From Synechococcus sp. RS9909 (GTDB lineage: Bacteria; Cyanobacteriota; Cyanobacteriia; PCC-6307; Cyanobiaceae), in NCBI RefSeq assembly GCF_014279595.1, contig NZ_CP047943.1, positions 2,539,170 to 2,603,169 on the forward strand: a stretch of DNA of 64,000 nucleotides, read 5' to 3'. Positions within the stretch are counted from its first letter, which is position 1; each line of letters begins with the position of its first letter. The notes beneath the pieces are model-generated. The model saw only the letters and a program-made list of their open reading frames with translations, searched no databases and was not told the DNA's origin. Made by a program: the position numbers and the translations under genes. Positions 34,458-44,001 of the stretch are shown here, one piece after another.

Positions 34458-36059
34458 GTGCCGGAGGCCGGCGCCCTGAAGGTGGTGCTTGCCTTTCCCA
34501 GCACGTACACCGTGGGCATCACCAGCCTCGGCTTCCAACTCGTGTGGGCCAGCCTGGCGATGCGCACCGATCTGGATGTGCGCCGCCTCTTCACCGATCA
34601 GGGCGATCCCCAGCATCGCCACTGCGATCTGTTCGGTCTCTCCCTGAGCTGGGAGCTGGATGGTCCGGTGCTGCTCGATTTGCTGGAGCAGCAGAACATT
34701 CCGATCTGGAGTGCCGATCGCGGCGACGCCGATCCGCTGGTGTTCGGTGGCGGGCCGGTGCTCACCGCCAACCCGGAGCCGCTGGCTCCCTTCTTCGATG
34801 TGATCCTGCTCGGCGACGGCGAAGAGCTCCTGCCCCGCTTCATCGATGCCCTCCAGGCCTGTCGGGATGGCCGCCGCAGCGAACGCCTGCAGCATCTGGC
34901 CTCGGTGCCGGGGGTCTACGTGCCGGCTCTCTATGCCCCCCGCTACGACAGCAACGGCCACTTGCGCGCCATCGAAGCCACCCAGGCGTCGCTTCCGCCG
35001 CGGATCGCGAAACAAACCTGGCGCGGCAACAGCCTCAGCCACTCCACCGTGATCACACCGGAGGCGGCCTGGCCCAACATCCACATGGTGGAAGTGGTGC
35101 GCAGCTGCCCGGAGCTCTGCCGTTTCTGTTTGGCGAGCTACCTCACCCTCCCCTTCCGCACCCCGTCCCTGGAGGACGGCCTGATCCCGGCGGTGGAACA
35201 GGGCTTGACCGCCACGCGCCGGCTGGGACTGCTGGGGGCATCGGTAACCCAGCACCCCCAGTTCGAGGCGCTGTTGCAATGGCTGAGCCAGGAGCGCTTC
35301 GACGACCTGCGGCTCAGCGTCAGCTCGGTGCGCGCGGCCACGGTCACCCCTGAGCTGGCCAGCACCCTGGCCCGGCGCGGCAGCAAATCACTCACGATCG
35401 CGATCGAGAGCGGCAGCGACCGGATGCGCCAGCTGGTGAACAAGAAACTCAGCACGGCGGAGATCGAAGCGGCGGCACGCCATGCCAAGGAGGGGGGGCT
35501 GAGCGGGCTGAAGCTCTACGGCATGGTGGGGCTGCCGCAGGAGGAGAACGACGATGTGGAGGCAACGGCCAAGCTCCTGCTGGAGCTGAAACAGCACACA
35601 CCGGGTCTGCGCCTCACCCTGGGCGTGAGCACCTTCGTGCCCAAGGCCCACACACCGTTCCAGTGGCAGGGGGTGAGGCCGGAAGCGGAAAAGCGACTGA
35701 AACTGCTGGCCAAGCGCCTGAAACCGAAGGGCATCGACCTGCGCCCGGAAAGCTATGGCTGGAGTGTGATCCAGGCCCTGCTGTCACGCAGCGATCGACG
35801 CCTCGCCCCCGTGATCGCAGCCGTGCGGGGCTCCCAGGACAGCCTGGGGGGCTGGAAGAAGGCTTACCGTCAAGCCCGCGCCGGTGAACTGACACCAGCC
35901 CGGAGTGCCGGCGTGGAGCTGCCCCTGCCGCCACCCTGGCAGGAGGTGGTGCATGACACCTGGAGCGAGGAGCGGACCCTGCCCTGGAGCCATCTCGACG
36001 GCCCCCTCAACCAGGAGACGCTGCAGGGTCATCGCCGGCAGGCTCTCGGCCTGACCTGA
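34458..36059 (+). CDS. B12-binding-like radical SAM protein (TIGR03960-type)
   Basis: A 533-residue protein with an N-terminal B12-binding-like Rossmann domain and a radical SAM core. The cluster ligands are C217, C221 and C224 (SCPELCRFC). Later ESGSDRMRQLVNKKL and YGMVGLPQEENDDVE are SAM-binding segments. Function unknown. The annotated start GTG 34458 is uncertain: the same frame is open back to 34404 and the codons in between encode family-like LLNQETLLFKPAVPEAG, but contain no ATG, GTG or TTG. The 3' end overlaps the IctB-like gene by 53 bases. Confidence 0.85.
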   Translation: MPEAGALKVVLAFPSTYTVGITSLGFQLVWASLAMRTDLDVRRLFTDQGDPQHRHCDLFGLSLSWELDGPVLLDLLEQQNIPIWSADRGDADPLVFGGGPVLTANPEPLAPFFDVILLGDGEELLPRFIDALQACRDGRRSERLQHLASVPGVYVPALYAPRYDSNGHLRAIEATQASLPPRIAKQTWRGNSLSHSTVITPEAAWPNIHMVEVVRSCPELCRFCLASYLTLPFRTPSLEDGLIPAVEQGLTATRRLGLLGASVTQHPQFEALLQWLSQERFDDLRLSVSSVRAATVTPELASTLARRGSKSLTIAIESGSDRMRQLVNKKLSTAEIEAAARHAKEGGLSGLKLYGMVGLPQEENDDVEATAKLLLELKQHTPGLRLTLGVSTFVPKAHTPFQWQGVRPEAEKRLKLLAKRLKPKGIDLRPESYGWSVIQALLSRSDRRLAPVIAAVRGSQDSLGGWKKAYRQARAGELTPARSAGVELPLPPPWQEVVHDTWSEERTLPWSHLDGPLNQETLQGHRRQALGLT

Positions 36060-37257
36060 TCTGACAGCGCAGACCGGCCAGCAGGATCCAGCCGGCGATG
36101 TTGAGACGACTGTCGAAAAACGGCATGTCGGTGCCATGGAGCACCACGAGGATCAACACCGCTGCCCACCAGGCCCGCTCGAACAGACCGCGCAGGCCCA
36201 GGCGCAGGGAGGTGATCAACAACGCCAACACCAGGCCGATCACGGCCAGGGCCACCGGCAGACCATGGCTCACGGCCAGCTCGAGGGGAAGATTGTGGGC
36301 ATGGCCATGCCACTTGCCGGTGCGCAGGGGATAGAGCACGGAGAACGCGGCGGCGCCCCAACCCAGCCAGGGGCGTTCACCGATCAGCTGCAGAGCCACC
36401 CCCCACTGACTGAGGCGCGTCGAGGCGACGGCCCGCTCCGCCCCGTAGCGACTGTCGGTGAGCCTCGACCAGATGCCGTCAGGCACCAGGGCACGGGCCG
36501 GCTGTTGCAAAAACAGCGGCACACCGGGAAGCACCGCCAACAGCACGGGGAGCAGCGCGAGCAGCAGCAACGGCAACAACCAGGGCCAGCTCGGAGGGCC
36601 CAGCACCACCGGCACCGCCAGCACCAGGGCCCCCCAGGCGTTACGGGAATCGGTGAGCAGGAGCGCCGCCACCTGCGCCGCCGCCACCACCAGCACCACG
36701 GCACGCCGACGGACGCTGAGACCGGGCTGCACCAAGGCGGCGAGGGCGAACGGCCAGACCATCGCCAACCAGGCCCCGGCGATGTTGGCGTAATCAAACA
36801 GCCCCGAAAGACGACCACTCGGCTCACCGCCGGGGGTCACAAACCAGATGATCAGCCCACCGAACACCTGCCAGGGGCCCTGCCACCCCCACCACAGCTG
36901 ACCCAACCCCGTGACCAGCACCGGCACCGTGCCGGCGACCAGACAGAGTCCGGCACGACGACGGGCGCGACCATCCGCCACATAGGGCTGAAATCCCCAG
37001 AACCCCCAGAAAAACGGCAACCAATTGCCCAGACCCGCCCAGGCAAGCGAACCGGAATAGGCCTGAAGACACCCGATCAGCATCAGGCTGCTGGCAAGCA
37101 GCAGAGGGGCATTCCAGGGATCAGACCAGAGGGGGCGCTCCCGTCGCACACTGCCAAGCAACACAGCCGGAAACAGCAGCAGGCCGGCCAGCAGCGCTGA
37201 GGAGGGCAGCAGAAACAGACCCAGCTGAAACAGTCTCCAGCCCATGGGCGAAGCCAT
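36007..37257 (-). CDS. IctB/O-antigen-ligase-like membrane protein
   Basis: A 416-residue protein with about 10 hydrophobic segments. It belongs to the Wzy_C/O-antigen ligase superfamily and resembles cyanobacterial IctB: GRLSGLFDYANIAGAWLAM, TDSRNAWGALVLA and KWHGHAHNLPLELAVSHG are the key loops. IctB was named for a proposed role in bicarbonate uptake, but a glycan ligase role fits the superfamily better. A GTG at 37290 would overlap the purU stop by four bases and is an equal alternative; ATG 37257 is used here. Confidence 0.75.
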   Translation of the reverse strand: MASPMGWRLFQLGLFLLPSSALLAGLLLFPAVLLGSVRRERPLWSDPWNAPLLLASSLMLIGCLQAYSGSLAWAGLGNWLPFFWGFWGFQPYVADGRARRRAGLCLVAGTVPVLVTGLGQLWWGWQGPWQVFGGLIIWFVTPGGEPSGRLSGLFDYANIAGAWLAMVWPFALAALVQPGLSVRRRAVVLVVAAAQVAALLLTDSRNAWGALVLAVPVVLGPPSWPWLLPLLLLALLPVLLAVLPGVPLFLQQPARALVPDGIWSRLTDSRYGAERAVASTRLSQWGVALQLIGERPWLGWGAAAFSVLYPLRTGKWHGHAHNLPLELAVSHGLPVALAVIGLVLALLITSLRLGLRGLFERAWWAAVLILVVLHGTDMPFFDSRLNIAGWILLAGLRCQIRSGREPAGDDPAASPG

Positions 37258-37286
37258 GACCGGTCGATGGGCCGCCAGAAACCCCG

Positions 37287-38141
37287 TCACGCAAACACTG
37301 CCGTACGGCCGCGGTAGACCATCACCTGGCGACGCAGATGCAGTCGCAGCGCCCGGGCCAGAGCAAGACGCTCCGTATCGCGCCCCTTACGGATCAGGTC
37401 CTCCACCTCATCGCGATGGCTCACGTGGGCAATCGTCTGCTCGATGATCGGTCCGGCGTCGAGGTCTTCCGTCACGTAGTGGGCGGTGGCACCGATCAAT
37501 TTGACGCCCCGCTCCCAGGCCCGGTGATAGGGCTGCGCGCCCTTGAAGGCGGGAAGAAAGGAGTGGTGAATGTTGATCACGGTGGGGAACTGCTCCAGAA
37601 AATCGGCGCTCAGCACCTGCATGTATTTGGCGAGCACCGCGAGTTCCACGTCGTGCTCCCGGAGCAGTTGCAGCATGGTCTGCTCCGCTTCCGCCTTGCG
37701 ATTGCGCTCCACAGGCACACACACAAAGGGAATGTTGAAATCGGCACAGATCGGTTCGAGATCAGGGTGATTGGCAATCACCAACGGCACCTGCATCGGC
37801 AGTTCGCCGCTACGCGCTCGCCAGAGCAGATCCAGCAGACAGTGGCTCTGCTTGCTGGCGAGAATCGCCACCCGGGGATGCTCATCGGAGAAATGGAGCT
37901 GGGCCTCGCCATCGAGCCGTTGGGCCAGGGCCGCTGCGGAGGGGGCGATCGCCTCGCGGGGCAGCCCGAACCCCTCCAGGCCCCATTCGATCCGGCTGAG
38001 GAACAAGCCGGCGCCAGCGTCGGTGTGGTGATCGGCATGGCGGATGTTGCCGCCGTTCGCCGCCACCCAGCCAGCCAGCTCACTCACCAAGGCGGGCCGA
38101 TCCGGGCAGATCAGCTGAAGAATCACCGAAGCGGACAACAC
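37287..38141 (-). CDS. purU: Formyltetrahydrofolate deformylase PurU
   Basis: Releases formate from 10-formyltetrahydrofolate. The 284-residue protein starts at GTG 38141. It has an N-terminal ACT domain (LICPDRPALVSELAGWVAANGGNI) and a C-terminal formyltransferase-like domain with NIHHSFLPAFKGAQPYHRA and ATAHYVTEDLDAGPII, including the catalytic His and Asp. Formate from PurU is the substrate of PurT, also encoded in this window (50160-51326), so the two make a formate-dependent purine route. It is divergent from psbQ. Confidence 0.94.
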   Translation of the reverse strand: MLSASVILQLICPDRPALVSELAGWVAANGGNIRHADHHTDAGAGLFLSRIEWGLEGFGLPREAIAPSAAALAQRLDGEAQLHFSDEHPRVAILASKQSHCLLDLLWRARSGELPMQVPLVIANHPDLEPICADFNIPFVCVPVERNRKAEAEQTMLQLLREHDVELAVLAKYMQVLSADFLEQFPTVINIHHSFLPAFKGAQPYHRAWERGVKLIGATAHYVTEDLDAGPIIEQTIAHVSHRDEVEDLIRKGRDTERLALARALRLHLRRQVMVYRGRTAVFA

Positions 38142-38210
38142 GGCTGGAGCGTGGGGAAACCTCGATTCTGACCCTGCAGGATCCAGATGAAAGCCTCCGC
38201 GGAACGCAGC

Positions 38211-38216
38211 TACAGT
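38211..38216 (+). promoter_or_regulatory. -10 element of psbQ
   Basis: TACAGT, 23 bases before ATG 38240, in the purU/psbQ divergent gap. No Shine-Dalgarno sequence follows. Confidence 0.45.
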
Positions 38217-38239
38217 CGCCGGACCTTGTCTCGAACCCC

Positions 38240-38698
38240 ATGCTGAGCGCCCTGCGTCGCCTCGCTGCGTTCTGCCTCTGTCTGGTGCTCTGCTTCGGCC
38301 TCGCGGCCTGCAGCGGCAATGCCAAAGCCAAGCCCGCCACGATCAGCCCCGAGGACATGGCCGTGATCCGCCGCCAGGCAGAGGGATTCCTGAGTGCGCA
38401 GGAGCGACTGCCGGAATTGGCCACGCTGGTGAACCAGCGCGACTGGACGTTCACCCGCAACCTGATCCATGGCCCCATGCAGGAGGTGGGCCGCGAGATG
38501 CTGTACATCAACCAGCGCCTGCTCCCCCAGGATCGCGCCAATGCTGAGGCGCTCGCCGCCAGCCTGAAGAGTTCCCTGGCCGAACTCGATGAGGCAGCCC
38601 GTCTTCAGGACGGCACCAAACTGCAGAAGGCCTATGTGGAGGTGGCCACCGGCTTCTCCAATTACGCCAAGGTGATTCCGGCGCAGGCGCTCAGCTGA
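38240..38698 (+). CDS. psbQ: Photosystem II lipoprotein PsbQ (cyanobacterial)
   Basis: A 152-residue lumenal protein of the oxygen-evolving side of photosystem II. The N-terminus is a lipoprotein signal ending in GLAAC with Cys24 as the lipid-attached residue. The mature part is a four-helix bundle with the family segment NQRDWTFTRNLIHGPMQEVGREMLYINQRLLP. CyanoQ stabilises photosystem II assemblies. It has its own -10 and is followed 14 bases later by the FAD oxidoreductase. Confidence 0.93.
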   Translation: MLSALRRLAAFCLCLVLCFGLAACSGNAKAKPATISPEDMAVIRRQAEGFLSAQERLPELATLVNQRDWTFTRNLIHGPMQEVGREMLYINQRLLPQDRANAEALAASLKSSLAELDEAARLQDGTKLQKAYVEVATGFSNYAKVIPAQALS

Positions 38699-38712
38699 CC
38701 GCATCGATTGCT

Positions 38713-39807
38713 GTGATCGGCGCCGGCGCCGTTGGTGCCGGCTGTGCCTGGCGCCTGGCGCGCGAGGGATTCGAGGTGACCCTGGTCGATCCCGGCCTTC
38801 AGGCGCCCCTTTCACGCCAACCCGAGCGTGGCGGCCCTGTCCCAGCCAGGAACGGTCTGAACGGCACACTGGCCTCCCTGGGCATCCTGATGGGGCTGGT
38901 GTTCCGTCGTTCCAGCGGCAGGGCCTGGCGCTTGCGCCAGAGAAGCATGGAGCTCTGGCCCGAGTGGGCCGAGGAGCTGAACCAGCCCGAAAGTCCGCTG
39001 CAACTCGAGACGCCTTTGGTGCAGATGGCCACCAGCGCCGAAGAAGGTCAACGCCAGCAACAGCTGGCGGATGAGCGGGCTGACCTGGGCCTGCGCTTCC
39101 TGAGTCCCCAGACCTTGAAACGTCAGCATCCGCACTGGCCGGGTGCCGACCACGGCGCCCTGCAGTCCGAGCGGGATGGTCGGATCGATCCGCTCGCCCT
39201 GCTGGGAGCGCTCCGGCACACACTCGATCAATGCGCTGTGCGCCAGATCGCCGCCTCGGTCGGCGCAATCGAACGACCGACAGCGGACCGAACCCGACTC
39301 TGGCAGCTGCAGCTCGACACGGGTGAGCGCCTGCAGGTGGAGCAACTGCTGATCTGCGCGGCTCTCGACAGCCAGACCCTGTTGCGGCAGCTGAACCACG
39401 ATCTGCCGATGGAACCGGTGCTGGGGCAGGTGCTCGATCTGCAACTGCCGGATGGAATCAGGCCAGGATCCGACTGGCCAGCGGTGCTCGTGTGCCAGGG
39501 CTTCAATCTGGTGCCCCACAACCACAACCGACTCTGGCTCGGGGCCACGCTCGAACCCGGTGCAGCGGCGGACCCCGCCCGGCTCCACGCCATGCAGACC
39601 CTGCAAGGCCAAGCCCCCGACTGGTTGCAAGCCGCTGAAGTGATCCAGTGCTGGCGAGGTGTGAGAGCGCGACCACTGAACCGGCCGGCACCGCTGCTGG
39701 AGGTGCTCGAACCCGGTCTGATGGTGGCGACCGGTCACTATCGCAATGGCGTGCTGCTCGCTCCGGCCACAGCGGAATGGGCCTGCAGCCAGGCCAAACG
39801 GTTGTGA
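38713..39807 (+). CDS. FAD-dependent amino-acid oxidase-like oxidoreductase (DadA/ThiO family)
   Basis: A 364-residue flavoprotein. The first residues VIGAGAVGAGCAWRLAREG are the dinucleotide-binding motif of the D-amino acid oxidase/glycine oxidase family, and the C-terminal ATGHYRNGVLLAPATA is the second FAD-binding segment. Substrate unknown; glycine oxidase for thiazole synthesis is one option. The start at GTG 38713 cuts into the first beta strand. The in-frame codons before it (TASIA) look like the true N-terminus, but no ATG, GTG or TTG is available, so a rarer start such as ATT 38707 may be used. Confidence 0.8.
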   Translation: MIGAGAVGAGCAWRLAREGFEVTLVDPGLQAPLSRQPERGGPVPARNGLNGTLASLGILMGLVFRRSSGRAWRLRQRSMELWPEWAEELNQPESPLQLETPLVQMATSAEEGQRQQQLADERADLGLRFLSPQTLKRQHPHWPGADHGALQSERDGRIDPLALLGALRHTLDQCAVRQIAASVGAIERPTADRTRLWQLQLDTGERLQVEQLLICAALDSQTLLRQLNHDLPMEPVLGQVLDLQLPDGIRPGSDWPAVLVCQGFNLVPHNHNRLWLGATLEPGAAADPARLHAMQTLQGQAPDWLQAAEVIQCWRGVRARPLNRPAPLLEVLEPGLMVATGHYRNGVLLAPATAEWACSQAKRL

Positions 39808-39825
39808 GCGCGAGCCTTACGTCGT

Positions 39826-39833
39826 CTTAAACT
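39826..39833 (+). promoter_or_regulatory. Possible PHO box half-site upstream of pstS
   Basis: CTTAAACT resembles the PyTTAAPyPy(T/A) repeat bound by the phosphate regulator. Only loosely similar 8-mers are spaced 11 bases on (TTTCGCTT, CTGCATAA), so the tandem is weak. It lies about 70 bases before the pstS ATG. Confidence 0.35.
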
Positions 39834-39901
39834 CGATTTCGCTTGTTCTGCATAAGGTTTCGGAGTGGATCTGACTCCACCGACCCCTTTTTGTCGAGAA
39901 C

Positions 39902-40915
39902 ATGCGTCGAACCCTCCGCAACCGTGCGCTGACCGCCGCTGCCGGCGTGACCGCAACCCTGACCCTGGCCTCCTGCTCCGTCGGAGACGGTGGTGGCGGT
40001 GGTGGTGATCAGGTCAAGGGCAACCTGAGCGGCGCCGGTGCGTCCTTCCCCGCCGCCATCTACACCCGCTGGTTCCAGGAGCTGGCTCCCGAAGGCGTCA
40101 ATGTCAATTATCAATCCGTCGGCTCCGGCTCCGGTGTCCGCCAGTTCACCGCCGGCACGGTCGACTTCGGCGCCTCCGATGCGCCGATGAAGCCCGATGA
40201 AGTGGCGAAAGTGGCCCGCGGCGTGCTCCAGATCCCGATGACCGCCGGTGCCATCGCTGTGGCTTACAACAACCCCGGTTGTGAACTGAAGCTCACCCAG
40301 GAGCAACTCGCCGGCATCTTCCTCGGCAAGATCACCAACTTCAAGGAACTCGGCTGCGACGACAAGGCGATCACCATCGTCCACCGCTCCGATGGTTCCG
40401 GCACCACCTACAACTTCACGAAACACCTCTCAGCCATCAGCGAGGAGTGGAAGAATGGGCCAGGCACCGGCAAATCGGTGAATTGGCCTGTCGGCGTAGG
40501 CTCCAAAGGTAATGAGGGCGTTTCCGCACAGCTGAACCAGGTGGATGGTGGTTTGGGCTATGTGGAAGTGGCTTATGTCAAAGACAAGCTCCAGGCCGCT
40601 GCGCTCGCCAATGCTTCCGGAGAGCAGGTGAAGCCCACCAACGAAACGGAGAGCACCGCTCTCGATTCGATCGACCTCGGCCCTGAGCTGATCGGTGGCA
40701 ACCCCAACCCCCCCAAGGGCTATCCGATCGTCACCTTCACCTGGATCCTGGCTTACAAAGAAGGTAACGGCGACAAGACCGAGCTGCTGAAGAAAGCGTT
40801 CGATTTCATGCTCTCCGAGAAGGCCCAGAGCCAGGCTCCTGAGCTGGGTTATGTGTCCCTGCCCCCGGGCGTGGTGGAGAAGTCGAAAGCCGCTGTGGCC
40901 CAGATCAGCAAGTGA
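39902..40915 (+). CDS. pstS: Phosphate ABC transporter substrate-binding protein PstS
   Basis: A 337-residue periplasmic lipoprotein that binds phosphate. The signal ends in LASC with Cys25 as the lipid-anchor residue, followed by a flexible Gly-rich linker (residues ~28-35). Phosphate-loop segments are SGAGASFPAAIYTRW, SVGSGSGVRQF, DFGASDAPM and HRSDGSGTTYNFT. No pstCAB genes adjoin it, as is common for extra PstS copies in marine Synechococcus. Expression is likely under phosphate control. A strong hairpin follows. Confidence 0.94.
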   Translation: MRRTLRNRALTAAAGVTATLTLASCSVGDGGGGGGDQVKGNLSGAGASFPAAIYTRWFQELAPEGVNVNYQSVGSGSGVRQFTAGTVDFGASDAPMKPDEVAKVARGVLQIPMTAGAIAVAYNNPGCELKLTQEQLAGIFLGKITNFKELGCDDKAITIVHRSDGSGTTYNFTKHLSAISEEWKNGPGTGKSVNWPVGVGSKGNEGVSAQLNQVDGGLGYVEVAYVKDKLQAAALANASGEQVKPTNETESTALDSIDLGPELIGGNPNPPKGYPIVTFTWILAYKEGNGDKTELLKKAFDFMLSEKAQSQAPELGYVSLPPGVVEKSKAAVAQISK

Positions 40916-40953
40916 TCCTCTCAAGCCGATTCGTCTGATTCGTTTGACATCAA

Positions 40954-40977
40954 AAAGGGGGCCCTTAGGCCCCCTTT
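40954..40977. terminator. Bidirectional terminator between pstS and dnaK
   Basis: Ten-pair stem AAAGGGGGCC/GGCCCCCTTT with a CTTA loop, flanked by A and T runs, so it ends transcripts coming from either side. Confidence 0.85.
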
Positions 40978-41018
40978 CTTCATGCTGACATTGAATCGCT
41001 CCAACGCTCAGATATGAA

Positions 41019-42929
41019 TCACTTCGATTCGGTGAATTCCGCATCGATCACATCATCACCGGCATCGCTCGTGGATCCGGCGGCACCGGCAGCGCCATCG
41101 GCGCCGGGGGCTGCAGCGCCATCAGCGCCGGCCTGTTGATACACCGAGGCACCCAAGGCGTAGAGCTCCTGCTGCAACTGCTCCAGCAGAGACTTCATGC
41201 TGTCGAAGTCTTCCTTCTCGGTGGCTTCCTTCAGCTGGGTGCGCTTCTCCTCCACCTTGGCCTTGGCCGCGGCATCCACCTTGTCACCGAGTTCGCCCAG
41301 CTGCTTCTCCGCCTGATACACGAGCGTTTCCGCCTGATTCTTCAGGTCGATCCGCTCACGCTTCTCCTTGTCGGCACTGGCATTGGCCTCGGCATCCTTC
41401 ACCATGCTTTCCACTTCCTGTTCGGAGAGTGTGGAGGCGCCGGTGATCGAGATGCTCTGCTCCTTGCCGCTGCCCTTGTCCTTCGCGGTCACGCTCAGGA
41501 TGCCGTTGGCATCGATGTCGAAGGTCACTTCGATCTGAGGCACGCCACGGGGAGCGGGGGGGATGCCATCGAGCCGGAAGGTGCCGAGCGATTTGTTGTC
41601 GCTGGCCATCTCGCGCTCACCCTGGAGCACATGAATCTCCACATTGGTCTGACCATCCACCGCTGTGGAATAGGTCTCCGATTTCTTGGTGGGAACGGTG
41701 GTGTTGCGCGGGATCATCTTGGTCATCACACCACCCAGGGTCTCCACACCGAGAGACAGGGGGGTGACATCCAGCAGCAGGATGTCCTTCACCTCACCGG
41801 CGAGCACACCGCCCTGAATGGCGGCGCCCACGGCTACCACCTCATCGGGGTTCACGGTCTGATTGGGATCCTTGCCGGTGATCCGCTTCACCAGCTCCAG
41901 CACGGCGGGGATCCGGGTGGATCCACCCACCATCACGATCTCATCGAGTTCACCAGCGGAGAGCTTGGCGTCCTTGAGCGCCTGCTCCACCGGCACGCGG
42001 CAACGATCGATCAGCTTGGAGGCCAGCTCCTCGAACTTGGCGCGGGTGAGGGTGAGGTCGAGATGCTTCGGGCCTTCAGGGGTTGCGGTGATGAAGGGCA
42101 GATTGATCTCGCTCTGCGTGGCGCTGGAGAGTTCGATCTTGGCTTTTTCGGCCGCTTCCGTGAGGCGCTGCAGGGCCTGCTTGTCTTGACGCAGGTCAAT
42201 GCCTTCGTTGGCTTTGAAGCTGTCGGCCAGGTGATCCACGATCACCTTGTCGAAGTCATCACCGCCGAGGTGGGTGTCGCCGGAGGTGGAGAGCACCTCG
42301 AACACGCCGTCGCCCACTTCGAGCACGGACACATCGAAGGTGCCGCCCCCGAGGTCGAAGACCAGGATGCGCTCATTGCTCTTCTTGTCGAGGCCGTAGG
42401 CGAGAGCAGCGGCGGTGGGCTCGTTGATGATGCGCAGCACCTCAAGGCCGGCGATCTTGCCGGCATCCTTGGTGGCCTGGCGCTGGGAATCGTTGAAATA
42501 GGCGGGAACGGTGATCACCGCCTGGGTCACGGTTTCTCCCAGGTATTTGCCGGCATCCTCAGCCAACTTGCGCAGCACCTGGGCACTCACCTCCTCAGGG
42601 GCGAATTGCTTGTCGAGCACCGGGCACTTCACCTTGACGTTGGAGCCAGCTTTCTCAACGGAATAGCTGACCTCCTTCGACTCCTCATTCACTTCATCGA
42701 CACGACGACCGATGAACCGCTTGACGGAATAAAAGGTGTTGTCGGGGTTCATCACCGCCTGACGTTTGGCGATCTGCCCCACCAGCTGATCCTGGTTCTT
42801 CGTGTAGGCCACCACCGACGGTGTGGTGCGAAACCCTTCCGCATTGGCGATCACGGTGGGCTTGCCACCCTCCATCACCGCCACGCAGCTATTCGTGGTT
42901 CCAAGGTCAATGCCGACAACTTTGCCCAT
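41019..42929 (-). CDS. dnaK: Chaperone DnaK (Hsp70)
   Basis: A 636-residue Hsp70. The nucleotide-binding domain shows [51 protein letters not shown] and [13 protein letters not shown]; the substrate-binding domain begins after [14 protein letters not shown]. The tail is rich in Gly and Ala and ends in the acidic VIDAEFTES, typical of DnaK proteins that recruit DnaJ partners. It resembles the essential cyanobacterial DnaK2. A strong Shine-Dalgarno sequence precedes ATG 42929. No grpE or dnaJ is adjacent. Confidence 0.96.
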   Translation of the reverse strand: MGKVVGIDLGTTNSCVAVMEGGKPTVIANAEGFRTTPSVVAYTKNQDQLVGQIAKRQAVMNPDNTFYSVKRFIGRRVDEVNEESKEVSYSVEKAGSNVKVKCPVLDKQFAPEEVSAQVLRKLAEDAGKYLGETVTQAVITVPAYFNDSQRQATKDAGKIAGLEVLRIINEPTAAALAYGLDKKSNERILVFDLGGGTFDVSVLEVGDGVFEVLSTSGDTHLGGDDFDKVIVDHLADSFKANEGIDLRQDKQALQRLTEAAEKAKIELSSATQSEINLPFITATPEGPKHLDLTLTRAKFEELASKLIDRCRVPVEQALKDAKLSAGELDEIVMVGGSTRIPAVLELVKRITGKDPNQTVNPDEVVAVGAAIQGGVLAGEVKDILLLDVTPLSLGVETLGGVMTKMIPRNTTVPTKKSETYSTAVDGQTNVEIHVLQGEREMASDNKSLGTFRLDGIPPAPRGVPQIEVTFDIDANGILSVTAKDKGSGKEQSISITGASTLSEQEVESMVKDAEANASADKEKRERIDLKNQAETLVYQAEKQLGELGDKVDAAAKAKVEEKRTQLKEATEKEDFDSMKSLLEQLQQELYALGASVYQQAGADGAAAPGADGAAGAAGSTSDAGDDVIDAEFTESK

Positions 42930-42937
42930 CGATGCCC

Positions 42938-42944
42938 ACCTCCT
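42938..42944 (-). promoter_or_regulatory. Shine-Dalgarno sequence of dnaK
   Basis: AGGAGGT on the minus strand, 8 bases before the ATG; the strongest ribosome-binding site noticed in the window. Confidence 0.8.
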
Positions 42945-43048
42945 AAAAACAGTCCGTCTTGAACCTCTGCATCCTCATCAGGGGTGAGCCCTGCAGGCGA
43001 GGTGTGGTTCCCGAACAGACAGGCCGGTCGATCCTGGACACTGACCCC

Positions 43049-43969
43049 ATGACCAACCCAACGACAGCCAAGCCAACGACAGCCAACGCTCAAACAGCCC
43101 TGGTGGGTCTGCTCGGTGATCCGGTGCACCACTCCCTCTCACCGGTGATGCACAACGCCGCCCTGGAGGCGATGGGGCTCAACTGGATCTTTCTGGCGCT
43201 TCCCACCCCGGCCAACGACCTGGAGACCGTGGTGCGGGGCCTGCGCGCCGTGGGCTGCCGCGGCCTCAACGTGACCATCCCGCACAAACACAGCGTGGTG
43301 CCCCTCTGCGCCGAGCTCAGCCCCCTGGCCCAGCGCCTCGGCGCGGTCAATGCCCTGGTGCCGCGCGTCGACGGTGGCTGGTTTGGCACCAACACCGATG
43401 TGGAGGGCTTCATCGCACCGCTGCGGGAAGCCCAATCCGACTGGCAAGGACGCAGGGCTCTGGTGCTCGGCTGTGGCGGCAGCGCCAGGGCGATCGTGGC
43501 CGCCATCACCAGCCTGGGTTGTGACCAGATCCAGATCGCCGGACGGCGTCCCGACGCCTTGGCGGCATTCCAACAGGACTGCGGCGCCTGGGCACCGAGT
43601 CTCACCGGCCTGGACTGGCACCATCAAGCGGCCCTGGAGCAGGCTCTGGAAGCGGCCGATCTGGTGGTGAACACCACGCCGCTGGGCATGGCCTCAACCC
43701 ACAACCCCGACGCTGTCCTCGCCAGCCCCCTCAGCCCCGGCGACATCCAGCGACTGAAGCCTGAGTGCTGGGTGTACGACATCATCTACACGCCGCGACC
43801 GACCCGACTGCTCACCGATGCGGCCGCCCATGGCTGCCGCACGCTCGATGGACTGGAGATGCTGGTGCAACAGGGGGCTGCAGCCCTGAGGCTCTGGTCC
43901 GAGCGAAGCGACGTGCCCGTTGCCGTGATGCGCCACGCCGCCGAAGCGGCCCTGGCTGATCGCGGCTGA
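43049..43969 (+). CDS. aroE: Shikimate dehydrogenase AroE
   Basis: Reduces 3-dehydroshikimate to shikimate with NADPH. The 306-residue protein starts at ATG 43049. It shows VGLLGDPVHHSLSPVMHNAA, LNVTIPHKHS with the catalytic lysine, GTNTDVEGF, VLGCGGSARAIVAAI (nucleotide-binding) and NTTPLGM. The first 15 residues are a Thr/Ala/Pro-rich tail encoded by an imperfect direct repeat (CCAACGACAGCC). The frame is open earlier (42959), but that overlaps the dnaK leader. Divergent from dnaK. Confidence 0.95.
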   Translation: MTNPTTAKPTTANAQTALVGLLGDPVHHSLSPVMHNAALEAMGLNWIFLALPTPANDLETVVRGLRAVGCRGLNVTIPHKHSVVPLCAELSPLAQRLGAVNALVPRVDGGWFGTNTDVEGFIAPLREAQSDWQGRRALVLGCGGSARAIVAAITSLGCDQIQIAGRRPDALAAFQQDCGAWAPSLTGLDWHHQAALEQALEAADLVVNTTPLGMASTHNPDAVLASPLSPGDIQRLKPECWVYDIIYTPRPTRLLTDAAAHGCRTLDGLEMLVQQGAAALRLWSERSDVPVAVMRHAAEAALADRG

Positions 43970-43974
43970 CCGCC

Positions 43975-43980
43975 TAGCGT
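43975..43980 (+). promoter_or_regulatory. -10 element of the Tic20-like gene
   Basis: TAGCGT, 21 bases before ATG 44002 and directly after the aroE stop. Confidence 0.45.
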
Positions 43981-44001
43981 CACCCCAACCACCAACCCTC
44001 G

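Noticed and set aside
41136..42962. 608-codon plus-strand frame opposite dnaK
   Set aside because: Perfect antisense of a highly conserved gene; a known artefact at dnaK loci.
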